Positions 55,209-64,000 of a stretch of 64,000 nt of DNA are shown here, piece after piece (within the stretch, counting starts at the first letter, position 1; every line of letters begins with the position of its first letter). The position numbers were made by a program, and so were the translations under genes. The stretch is from Rehmannia glutinosa (Eukaryota > Streptophyta > Magnoliopsida > Lamiales > Orobanchaceae). The notes under the pieces were generated by a model. It worked only from the letters and a program-made list of their open reading frames with translations. It was not told the origin of the DNA and did no database searches. The stretch is taken from the NCBI GenBank assembly GCA_016081115.2, contig CM071926.1:11917971-11981970 (forward strand), written 5' to 3'.

Positions 55209-55660
55209 AACTCCCCCTTTTTGATGATTACAAACCAAAACAATTTTAGAAAGTCGATTTTAAAACAAAACAAATTTTCCGGTCTTAAAACAACAATCAA
55301 TTACAAACAAGATACATCATAAGTACAAGCACACAAGGATAGGAGCAAAGATTTTTCAAAATCATTTTTGCACAAGCTCCCCCTATCAATATGCATATAA
55401 AGAACAAGTATACAAGCAACAACTTAAAAGCTAAAAGCTTAGCTTTCACAACTTAAGCTTGAATTCCATGAGCTTATAAGCTCCCCCTGTCACAAAACAT
55501 CATTAGTCAAGCATAAAAGTCCACAATACATCAAATGGACTAAGCCTTTATTCACAGCTTATGACTTTCAAGAGCCCTAGCTTATAGCTTTTCTTGCAAG
55601 CTTATTTTTGCTTCTTTGAGCGTATGAGCATTTTTCCTGTTTCTCCCCCTTTGGAATCAT
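55209..55660 (-). other. Multiple polypurine tracts of the Sirevirus
   Basis: On the minus strand the core GGGGGAG occurs at least four times before the 3' LTR: AAAAAGGGGGAGTT next to the LTR (about 55207-55220), GATAGGGGGAGCT (about 55376), GACAGGGGGAGCT (about 55480) and AAAGGGGGAG (about 55644). Repeated polypurine tracts are a described mark of Sireviruses. Confidence 0.8.
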
Positions 55661-56631
55661 CAAAAAGAATGTTAGCACAATAAAAACATCATATATTCAT
55701 ATCAAAGTGCGCAAATTTATCGATATATCGAGCTTATTGAAAATTGAATCTTAAATTCCAAATAAAAGGAAAAAGTTGATCAATTGACTTGCAAAAGCTC
55801 ATTTGATTGATAAAACATGATCTCTATAAACTTATATGACTTTTCAAATCGAGAGAATCACGTAGGTGATGAATTTTTCATTGAAACATTTTGTCGAACA
55901 CTTGGCGTGCGTCGAATAAAACTAGAACTATATAACGCCTTTGAAATTCATTTAAGCCAAAAATTTTCATCACCAATTCAGTTCAAACAACATTTAATAC
56001 ATCATAAATATTAAGCTCATCACATTCATATGAAACTAGCATCAAGAATTTTGCAAATAAGTCAAAATCTCAAGGGTTCAACCCAATTGAGCAAATGGAG
56101 TAGAATTCTTACCATTTATTCGGTAAAGATGAGCAATGATGATGATAATCGAGCTTAATGAAGTCCAAAAATGAAACATATACAAGAAAATACATTTGAA
56201 GTGAAATTTTAGTGTATTTGGCGAAGGGGACGAAATAGACAAAATAAGCCACAATGGTTTAAATCAAGACAGAACCTAATTTAACCAAAATTTGTTGACG
56301 GCGATCGGTCATTGTTGAGGGCGACGGTCGACGTTGAGGGCGACGGTTGCCCTCAACCTCTTCATTTTTGTTTTGATAAAATTTCCAAAATCCGAATTTT
56401 CAACCAAAAATCCGATTTTTCGCCCCTAAGTTTTAAAAACGTGCAAAATGCAATCATAGACCTCATTCAATATGCATTATGCCTAACCGAGCTCGTATTG
56501 ATGCAAAAGTCTCGGAAGTTAGCGGTTTAGTAAAAATGTCCGCTAATTGATCTTGAGATGGTACAAAAGATATCTCAATTTTTCATTTTGAGACACAATC
56601 CCTTAGAAAATGATGTTGAATCTCAATATGT
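55661..56631. other. Non-coding 3' region of the Sirevirus
   Basis: No domain is seen. GAGGGCGACGGT repeats at about 56295-56350 resemble the palindrome-rich part of the LTR. Confidence 0.6.
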
Positions 56632-57220
56632 TTAGATGCGGTTATGATGAACCGGGTTTTGAGCAATATTTATAGCGGATATGTTATCACAAAAGATAGG
56701 AACATTTTCAAAAGAACATTTATAATCCGCTAAAGTTTGTTTCATCCAAAGAAGTTGAGTACAACAAAATGTCGGAAATATATTTCGGCCTCGACCGTTG
56801 AAAGTGAAACACAATTTTGCTTCTTTGAAAACCAAGATACTAGGCAATTGCCTAAAAATTGACATGATCCGGAAGTACTTTTCCGATCATCAATATTTCC
56901 GCATAGTCCGAATCACTATAACCTTTAAGAGAAAAATTTTCATTCTTTGGATAAAATAAACCATATTGAATAGTGCCTTTCAAATATCGAAAAATCCTTT
57001 TAACGCACTTAAATGAGATTCTTTGGGATTGCTTTGATAACGAGCGCATAGGCATACAAGCACGAAGAATGTCCGGTCTACTTGCGGTTAAATAAAGTAA
57101 ACTACCAATCATACCTCTATATTTGGATTCATCAACCGACTTGCCTTTTTCATCTTTGTCAATCTTGACGTTTGTTGCCATTGGGGTAGAGACGAGTTCT
57201 TCTTCCTTCTTCAATGCCAA
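56632..57220 (-). pseudogene. RNase H region of the Sirevirus
   Basis: Minus-strand frames give SKYRGMIGSLLYLTASRPDI, KCVKRIFRYLKGTIQYGLFY, GYSDSDYA (a catalytic Asp), and after a shift CCTQLLWMKQTLADYKC, PIFCDNISAINIAQNPVHHN. The first catalytic Asp (DSDYA) and the D of CDN are present. The frame breaks at about 56860 and again at 56632, where a stop replaces the continuation. Confidence 0.88.
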
Positions 57221-57226
57221 ATTTCT

Positions 57227-57940
57227 TCAAAAGTTCCTTTGTATATTTTGATTGAGAAATATAAATTCCTTCTTGGCATTGCTTAATTTGAAGTCCAAGG
57301 AAGAAGTTGAGCTCCCCATCATGCTCATTTCAAATTCACCTTGCATTAACTTAGAAAATTTCTTGCACAAGGATTCATTAGTAGCACCAAAAATAATATC
57401 ATCAACATAAATTTGCACTAATAAGCAATCTTGCCCTTTTTCAAAAACAAAGAGAGTAGTGTCAACTTTACCTCTTGTAAAACCATTTTGCAAAAGAAAA
57501 GAGCTAAGTCTATCATACCATGCACGGGGTGCTTGTTTCAAACCATACAAGGCCTTTTTAAGACTATAAACATCATTAGGCCTAGAAAAATTTTCAAACC
57601 CCGTAGGTTGTTTTACATAGACTTCTTCTTGAATAATACCATTTAAAAATGCGGATTTTACATCCATTTGGTAAAGCTTGAAATTTTTAAAACAAGAATA
57701 GGCAAGTAAAATACGAATAGCTTCTAAACGTACTACGGGTGCAAATGTTTCATCATAATCAATACCTTCTTCTTGACAATAACCTTGAGCTACTAACCTT
57801 GCTTTGTTTCGAACAATATTGCCTTGGTCATCGAGCTTGTTCCGAAATACCCATTTTGTACCAATAATGGTTTGAGATGGAGGACAAGGTACTAATTCCC
57901 ATACATCATTCCTTTCAAATTGATTCAACTCCTCTTGCAT
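57227..57940 (-). pseudogene. Reverse transcriptase of the Sirevirus
   Basis: The 237-codon frame has all main Copia RT blocks: NDVWELVPCPPSQTIIGTKW, VFRNKLDDQGNIVRNKARLV, AQGYCQEEGIDYDETFAPV, MDVKSAFLNG, LKKALYGLKQAPRAWYDRL and the catalytic YVDDIIFG. A stop lies just upstream of its first Met, and the frame shifts out near 57230, before the RNase H region. The catalytic aspartates are intact within this piece. Confidence 0.93.
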
Positions 57941-58084
57941 TTCTAAAAATCAATCCTCATCTTCAATGGCTTCCTTAGCATTTTTAGGCTCTTTTTGAGA
58001 TATAAGAGCTTTCTCGGCAAATTTTCCTCGAGTCATTACTTTATCAAGGGGATCACCAATAATAAGATCTTTTGGGTGATCTCC

Positions 58085-59380
58085 TTAAATTTCAATGCTA
58101 CGGGAAGATTCAAGTATCACCTTTATCTTCTTGAGGAACACTTGAGCTTGAAGGTTGATCATTTTGAGTTTCATCTTGAACAATGGTTTCAACGATATCC
58201 TCATCACTTTCATCATTGGGTATCCTTTCAACACCCGAAGCTTCATTGAATTTGACATGGATAGATTCTTCAACAACCCCACTAGTCTTATTATAAACCC
58301 GATATGCTTTGCTCTTGATTGAATACCCCATAAATATTCCTTCATCGGCCTTAGGATCAAGTTTGTCTAATTGATCCTTAGTATTCAAAATAAAACATTT
58401 ACATCCAAATATTTTGAAATAACTAATATTTGGAGTTCTTTCTTTCCAAAGCTCATATGGAGTTTTATTCATTTTAGGACGAATATAAACTCGATTAATG
58501 ACATAGCAAGCGGTACTTACGGCTTCGGCCCAAAAATATTTTGGAAGTGAAAATTCATTGAGCATGGACCGACTCATTTCTTGAAGTGTCCGATTCTTCC
58601 TTTCGGCTACTCCATTTTGTTGAGGTGTCCTTGGAGCCGAAAAATTATGACTATATCCCTTGGTTTCACAAAAGACTCTAAATTGGCCGTCAAATTCTCC
58701 ACCTCGATCACTTGAATGGACTTAATAGTATCTTCCTTTTCATTTTCAATGAGTCTACACAACTTAACAAACTCATTAACAACATCGCTTTTATTTGTAA
58801 GAAATAGAGCCCAAGTATATCTAGAAAAATCATCAACTATAACAAAAGTGTAATGTTTTCCACTTAGACTTGCCGTACCAATATCCCCATACAAATCAAG
58901 ATGAAACATTTGTAGGGGTTTGGTAGTGGAAATTTCATTTTTGGGCTTAAAACTACTCTTAACTAATTTGTTCTTTTGACAAATGTCACATAAGCCAAGA
59001 TTTTCAAAATTCAATTTGGGTAGTCCTTTTACATGTTGGTTTTTGTAAATAGTTTGCAAATTTTTGTATCCAACATGTCCAAGTCGCCTATGCCATAAAC
59101 TAGTTAAATCATTATTGGCGACAAGACAAGAAATATTTTGACTAACCAAATCACTTGTACAAATTTTGTAAAGATTGCCTTTTCTAATTGCTTCACAAAT
59201 AATTTTATCATTTTTGGAAATAAGGCATTTTTCTTTATTAAAAACAACATTATAATTTGAGTCACAAAGTTGGCTAACACTTATCAAATTGAACTTAAGC
59301 CCTTCTACTAAAAGAACATTACTAAGAGAGAAAAGAAGAGTTACCAATTTCTCCATTTCCAAGAATTCTTCCTTTGCCAT
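58085..59380 (-). pseudogene. GAG-pre-integrase and integrase of the Sirevirus
   Basis: The first frame (59380-58607) has LWHRRLGHVGYKNLQTIYK, then CDICQKNKLVKSSF (the H-H-C-C zinc region), LQMFHLDLYGDIGTASLSGK and FVIVDDFSRYTWALFL with the catalytic Asp residues. A shift near 58680 disturbs the region where the catalytic Glu segment should be. The next frame (58577-58110) reads LPKYFWAEAVSTACYVINRV, KTPYELWKERTPNISYFKIF, then GIFMGYSIKSKAYRVYN. Integrase joins element DNA to the host; this one is broken. Confidence 0.9.
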
Positions 59381-59490
59381 TGCCGAACATGACCATACCC
59401 TCTTCTTGGAGCTTGATGTTGGTAAAAAGTTCTCTCTTTCCGGTCATATGGCGTGAACATCCGTTGTCCACGAGCCATTTTGAATCTTCC
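59330..59490 (-). pseudogene. Protease of the Sirevirus
   Basis: In a frame shifted from the gag end, the minus strand reads LVDNGCSRHMTG, then KRELFTNIKLQEEG and MVMFGNGKGRILGNGEIG. This is the Copia protease. The active site shows DNG where DSG is normal, a change that should disable it. Confidence 0.75.
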
Positions 59491-61120
59491 ATTGTTGTTA
59501 TAGCCCCTATAACCTACAAAGGAATTATTTTTAGGTACCCTATAATTTTGGGGTCCATGGGGGTTAGCCTTGAGACCTTTAGGTCTCCAATAATAGCTAA
59601 AATTATTCTTCAATTTACAATTGCTAGCATAGTGTCCATTCTTACCACAATAAAAACAAGTAATAATATGAGGACTACTTGCACGTACAAAGGTTGGACA
59701 TTGGTCTTTTTTCTTAAAAGCATTTTGAAAAGGTTTATAACCAAGTCCTAATTTAGAATGCTCACCTCTTTGTGCATCTAAAATTTTTGTGACTTTATTC
59801 GTACTTAAATTGAATCGATGCACATCCTTTTTCAAATTTTCAATATCATTTGTGAGCGTTTATTTTTCGGTTTCAAGAGTACGGACCATAGTAAGAGTAA
59901 TAGCATGAGCTTTATCAAGAGAGTCATAAGAAGTAAATAATTTATCCTTTTCTAGTTTAAGCTCTTTATGCTCCTTTTTCAAATTCTTGTATTTAACAAT
60001 CAAATTTTGAAACTCATTTTGCAATACATCAAAATCACATTGTAATTCATCAACTAGGGAAAAAGATGAAGCATTAGAGCGCACTCGGTATTTTCATCGC
60101 CTATGGCCATAAGACCATGTTCGGATTCTCCTTCCTCGTCGATTGTTTCAAGTAATTCATCCCAAGTTTTGACGTCCGCATTTAACGCCTTCTTTTTCGG
60201 AAAAGGTTTTTTCTTCTTTTGTTCCTCTTCCGCTAATTTTGGGCAATCGGCTATGTAGTGCCCGGATTTTCCGCATTTGAAGCAAGAATTGTCTCTGGCT
60301 TTCTTGCTTTATTTTTGTTTACAAATTTTGCAAATTTTCTAACAAGAGTCGTCGTTTCTTCATCATCCTCATCACTAGCATAATAAACATTATTAGAAGA
60401 AGCTAAGCCTTTAATAATATTTTGCGTACCCGATTTAGAGGTGGATGGTTGAGAATTTTTCCTCTCCTTGAGATATACTTCATAAATGAGGAGATTCCCA
60501 ATGAGCTCATCAAACTTGAGTGTCTCAAGATTTTGAGCTTCCGTGATTGCCGTCACCTTTTCGGACCATGAGCCGGGAAGGGCGTTTAATACCTTGGTCA
60601 CCTTGTCTTCTTCGGAGATGACCTTTCCAAGAGCCACAAGAGGATTGACAAAGTTGTCAAGCCTTTCCACCATTTTTGATATGCTTTCACCATCATGCAT
60701 ATTGAAATTTTCAAAGTCTTTCACAAGCATTGTTTTTCTGGCTTGCTTTACTTTCTTTGTGCCCTCATAAATGATTTCTATTTTTTCCTAAACTTCATGT
60801 GCCGACCGTATGCCTCTTATGCGATTATATTCGGTGGCGGTAAGAGAGCAATGTAAAATATTTAAGGTCTTACCATTTAGAGAGAAAGCCTTCTTGTCAT
60901 TTTCATCGTACTCCTTGAATGGCTTGGGAGTAGTGGTACCATCCTCCAATTTTGTTGTTGGTTGAGCAACTCCTTCAATGACCACATTCCAAATATCAAA
61001 TCTGCATCCTTGTAGAAAGCACTCCATGCGGTCTTTCCAAAATGCGTAGATGTTGGCGTCGAATAGTGGTGGCTTATTGGTGGAGGCGCCGATGGTGAGA
61101 TAAGCTTCATTCGTAGCCAT
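59491..61120 (-). pseudogene. Gag of the Sirevirus
   Basis: The start is placed at MATNEAYLTIGASTNKPPLF (61120); an upstream Met lies in the primer site. DUF4219/UBN2-like blocks follow: FWKDRMECFLQGCRFDIWNV and, after a stop at about 60789, DFENFNMHDGESISKMVERL and VTKVLNALPGSWSEKVTAIT. Two zinc knuckles are seen: CFKCGKSGHYIADC (about 60250-60290, in a shifted frame) and CFYCGKNGHYASNC (about 59630-59675). Between them is a Lys/Glu/Leu-rich coiled coil (59860-60084) ended by a stop. Sirevirus gags are long and carry such additions. Confidence 0.88.
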
Positions 61121-61164
61121 AGATCTTTCCTCTTTACTCGGAACGAGCTTAGCCAAAGCGTTTG

Positions 61165-61178
61165 GCTCTGATACCACT
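61165..61178 (-). other. Primer binding site, initiator tRNA-Met
   Basis: The minus strand reads TGGTATCAGAGCCA right after the 5' LTR, complementary to the 3' end of initiator tRNA-Met. Confidence 0.93.
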
Positions 61179-62047
61179 TGTTAGTCCAAGTGGCTACGAT
61201 AATCTAGAGGGGGGGTGAATAGATTATACCGATTTTTCGCAAATCACCCTCTTTTTCGAATCAACAAGTAAATGACAAGAATGTAAATACGGAAATTAAA
61301 CAACACTCGTTGATTTAAAGAGGTTCAACCCACCAGGGCCTAATCCTCTACCACACCAAAGATCTCCTAGGGATGGATTTCAAAAAGAAAAGATTTTATT
61401 AATTACCACAATTAATACAACACCTTGAGGATCACCACAATCCTCTTACAACACCTTCAAGGAGATTACCACAATCTTCCTTCACCACCTTTGAAGAGTA
61501 CCACACTCTTCAAACACCTATCACCTAAATCACCCAAGTGTATTCTTACCATAAGAATACTCACAAGGATGTCTTGTGTTGAATGATGGACAAAATTCAA
61601 GATTACAACTCTATGAAACCAATACAAAGACTGAGTGCAAGTGTAATCAAGAATCAAAAAGCCCTAGACCTCAAAGATGTGCAAGTGAGAGTACTTAGGC
61701 TATTACAACAAGAATGTAAAAATGAAAGCTTGAACAATTTGCAGATTTCTTGTTGTGTATTTTGCTTGTATGTGTTGTGTCTTGTGTCTTCAACATTTTA
61801 AATCATTTGGGAGTATTTAGACAACATTTATAAACATAGTTTTGGTGTAAAAACCAATTTAAACAAAACCATCGAAAGTGTTTGTCCAATTTTTATCAAA
61901 TTAAAAACTCTAAGAAATACTCCAAAAATTAGTAAAAACATTTTAAATCATTTAGGAGTATTTGGACAACATATAAAAACATTGTTTTGGTATAAAATCT
62001 TATTAAAACAAAATCATCAAAATCTTGATAAAAACATTTATCTAACA
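61179..62047 (-). repeat. 5' LTR of the Sirevirus, with internal deletion
   Basis: At 869 bp it is about 457 bp shorter than its partner. It matches 53883 to about 54490 and then about 54950-55208. The lost part includes the TATA box, the GC-rich palindrome zone and one arm of the first stem-loop unit. The join is near 61791 (GTGTCTTCAACATTTTAAAT). Confidence 0.93.
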
Positions 62048-62052
62048 CAAAG

Positions 62053-62401
62053 TTGTGTATCATTATCCACTGTTGAGTTTGAATATATGGCCCTAGGGAG
62101 TTTTTGTTCTCAAATATTGTGGATAATACAAATGTTGTCTGACTATGGAGTTGAAAAGAAAACTTATACTGCTTACTGTGATAATTCAAGTGCCATAAAT
62201 ATTTCTAAAAACCCTGTGCGACATTCCAGAACAGAACACATCGATATTCGACACCACTTTATTCGCGACTTGCTTGAGACTAAAATTATTACCATTGATT
62301 TTGTTACCACTGAGAAACCAATTGCTGATATTTTCGCCAAAGCCCTGGACTTTCAAAGGTTTAATTCCTTGAAACAGTCCATGGGTGTTTGTGCTCTCTG
62401 A
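62053..62401 (+). pseudogene. RNase H end of the interrupted Copia element
   Basis: Directly after the TSD the frame of the left part resumes: VSLSTVEFEYMALGSFCSQI, LWIIQMLSDYGVEKKTYTAY, CDNSSAINISKNPVRHSRTE, HIDIRHHFIRDLL, then PIADIFAKALDFQRF and a stop at 62401. The catalytic Glu (E in STVEFEY) and Asp (CDN) are kept. This closes the Copia polyprotein. Confidence 0.9.
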
Positions 62402-63226
62402 GCAGTGTGGGTTTTAGTGTTGCAACACCATATGAATTATTTCTCTTTCTTGATATGTTGCAACCTCTTTTGATCTTGATTCTTGTGCATTAGTCATTAT
62501 GTATTTTTAAGATCATTTCATTGACTAAAAAAAATTGTGGATCAATTTGCAAACATAATGATTTTTCCCATGTGAAAGATGTATTTTTCTTTAAAGCCTT
62601 TGACGGAAAAAACTGCATATTCATTGAGTGTGAAAGATATTCAGTTGTGAACTATTTTCTGCTCTTTTGCATGCTTGAATTATGTTGTGATCTTCTGAGA
62701 AAGAGCTACCCATGTTTTGGAGTGAAAGCTACCGACTGGCTAATTGTTCTCTCAACGATCCTTTCACTCAAAAGAATTTTAAAAATGGGAAAAGAATTCT
62801 GATCCATTCACTTTGTGTGGTGGTATTTTTGAAAATGATGGCACAACACTGGGTTACAACATTAAAACACCTGAAACGTTTTTTTATTCTTGTCAGAAAT
62901 AAACTCATCATCCTAGACATCCTTCAGGATCATATTTTGGGCTTATGGAAAATATCTTCTTAATTATTTCGAATTGGCGGATTATTTTTGGAACTGATTT
63001 TTTTCTTAAATTTGTCTATAATAGAAGATATATTTTATTAATGCTTATTTTGGACTGTATGCACCCCCTGATTTATGGGACTTTCCCCAAAAATATTTGA
63101 ATTTTAAATTTGTACTTGGGAGTTTTTCTTGGAACTACCATAGTAGCCATTTGTATCTCTCCAATTATGACAGTTCATTCTCTCATCAATTTTAGTAAAG
63201 ACTACACACAAATTCTTTAAGGAGAT
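62402..63226 (+). other. 3' untranslated part of the interrupted Copia element
   Basis: No domain is visible. It ends with the purine-rich AAGGAGAT before a TGTTGTGACC that could be the start of the 3' LTR. Confidence 0.5.
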
Positions 63227-63500
63227 TGTTGTGACCAAAAAAAAATAGCCAAAGTTTGGTTGACTTCATTTGTCTTTTTTTTGGTCAAATAGGGGGAGAG
63301 AAGAGACTCAACTGAGGTAAGTCCCGAGTAAGGGGGCAGACTAAGTCAAGTGAGGTGAGACCCGAGTAAACGGGAGTAGACTAAGTCAAGTAAGGTGAGA
63401 CCTATTAGAGGAGGAGTCCTAAAAATCTGATGAAGAGGAAGGAAGAAGATGATGCAAAATGGCAATTTTTTTAGAGAAACCTTTAAGTTATTTGTAGTTA
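63227..63500 (+). repeat. Probable 3' LTR start of the interrupted Copia element
   Basis: TGTTGTGACCAAAAAAAAAT follows a purine tract, the position expected for the LTR. At about 63311-63405 three imperfect units of about 35-45 bp repeat GACTAAGTCAAGTGAGGTGA and ACCCGAGTAA. I could not place the end of the LTR, because no second copy is in the window. Confidence 0.5.
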
Positions 63501-64000
63501 TTTATAATTTTATTTCGAACTTCACATTTTTAATCTCCATTTCTTACTCATCATAGTATCTATACCAAGGAATACAATTCCATTTCTTGAGTTTAAATTG
63601 AGAAAACGCGTCATATCTTGTCCATGTACAAAATTGAGCTACTGGTCGCTTTGAGGGAAGTTAGGAGGAATGCGTGAAATGCTCGATTATCAAAGAGCTC
63701 CCCAACGAGCTCTCTCTATTCTATCCAATAGACAACGTTTTTTTTATCATTTTACCAAGTAGAAGAAACAGAGGGTGGGAACTCTTGATTTATATATGTT
63801 GGTGTTTATTTCATAATTTACATAATATTTACAAAATTATATAAATATCATAAGTATTGAGTGTACTATTATGAGTAAAAATCTTACAATTTTGGCCAAA
63901 TATATAAAGTTGGTGGGTCTTACTCGCTAAACAAGGGTGTGGGTCGGGGCGGGTATGTGTGTAAGATGAGTCGGGTCGGGTCGGATGTGAGTATTACATT
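63501..64000. other. Unassigned AT-rich end of the window
   Basis: Nothing can be supported beyond a GGGTCGGGGCGGG / GGGTCGGGTCGG stretch at 63940-63985, a composition seen in small hAT elements such as the one at 27012. No terminal repeat is visible before the window ends. Confidence 0.4.

Larger units (their letters stand above)
53883..62047 (-). mobile_element. Sirevirus-type Copia element, nearly complete, inactive
   Basis: CAAAG flanks it at 53878-53882 and 62048-62052. LTRs begin and end TGTTAG(T)...CTAACA. The minus-strand order is 5' LTR, initiator-Met primer site, gag with two zinc knuckles and a coiled coil, protease, integrase, RT, RNase H, then repeated purine tracts before the 3' LTR. 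These are Sirevirus traits. Every coding part has stops or shifts. It sits inside the RNase H frame of another Copia element. Confidence 0.95.

Noticed and set aside
1..64000. Organelle DNA insert, rRNA gene or viral integrant
   Set aside because: I saw no recognisable plastid, mitochondrial or rRNA sequence and no non-retrotransposon viral gene on either strand.

Overview
This is nuclear DNA of a flowering plant, almost certainly a eudicot. The evidence is spliced genes with GT-AG introns, LTR retrotransposons primed by plant tRNAs, plant LINEs, hAT and Mutator-like elements, and an AT-rich background. Only two genes look intact: a six-exon MYB-CC (GARP) transcription factor most like Arabidopsis PHL8 (30286-32208, +) and an intronless RING-H2 E3 ligase of the MPSR1 type (34454-35137, -). 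Two exon-like stretches lie between these convergent genes and I could not identify them. Most of the rest is transposable-element sequence, and much of it can be ordered as nested insertions with target-site duplications (TSDs).

Left part (1-26000). A partial Sirevirus-type LTR (1-487) is followed by a decayed Mutator-like element (745-2696, 9-bp TSD). Next is a small tRNA-type retroposon (3982-4871, 17-bp TSD) split by a 743-bp hAT element with an 8-bp TSD. From about 4.9 kb to 26 kb an old LINE ORF1 is spread over three pieces. The first gap is a 9.4-kb Athila-like Ty3 element without pol (6045-15405, TSD ACTGT, tRNA-Asp primer site). The second gap (15616-25709) is a mosaic without TSDs: an inverted Copia LTR, a full-length but dead Ty3/gypsy element (16162-22854), a lone Copia LTR with a (CT)n tract, and an internally deleted Copia element.

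Middle (26000-39000). This is the host-gene island. Insertions here are short: a hAT MITE, a MITE beside a local duplication, another MITE inside an intron of the MYB-CC gene, an ORF1-only LINE copy with a perfect 17-bp TSD (35631-36862) and a LINE RNase H tail (37219-38075).

Right part (39000-52500). Four terminal-inverted-repeat elements lie end to end (40444-52079), joined only by TA-repeat tracts. One is split by a 2.3-kb solo LTR (TSD CTAAG). That LTR is itself split by a 1.54-kb Mutator-like element (9-bp TSD) carrying a fragment that resembles a plant secretory phospholipase A2. Two relatives of this Mutator-like element border the array on its two sides.

Right end (52500-64000). A deleted Sirevirus-like Copia element is split by a nearly complete Sirevirus (53883-62047, TSD CAAAG, minus strand). 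The inner element has gag, protease, integrase, RT and RNase H remnants and repeated polypurine tracts. Its 5' LTR has lost about 460 bp, including the TATA box.

I found no operon, CRISPR array or new defence-type system. The most original signals are the TA-joined array, the Mutator-like family with internal minisatellites and a captured gene fragment, and an exon-end duplication in the MYB-CC gene that creates a second splice donor. All boundaries, identities and family names come from reading the sequence; no database search was run.
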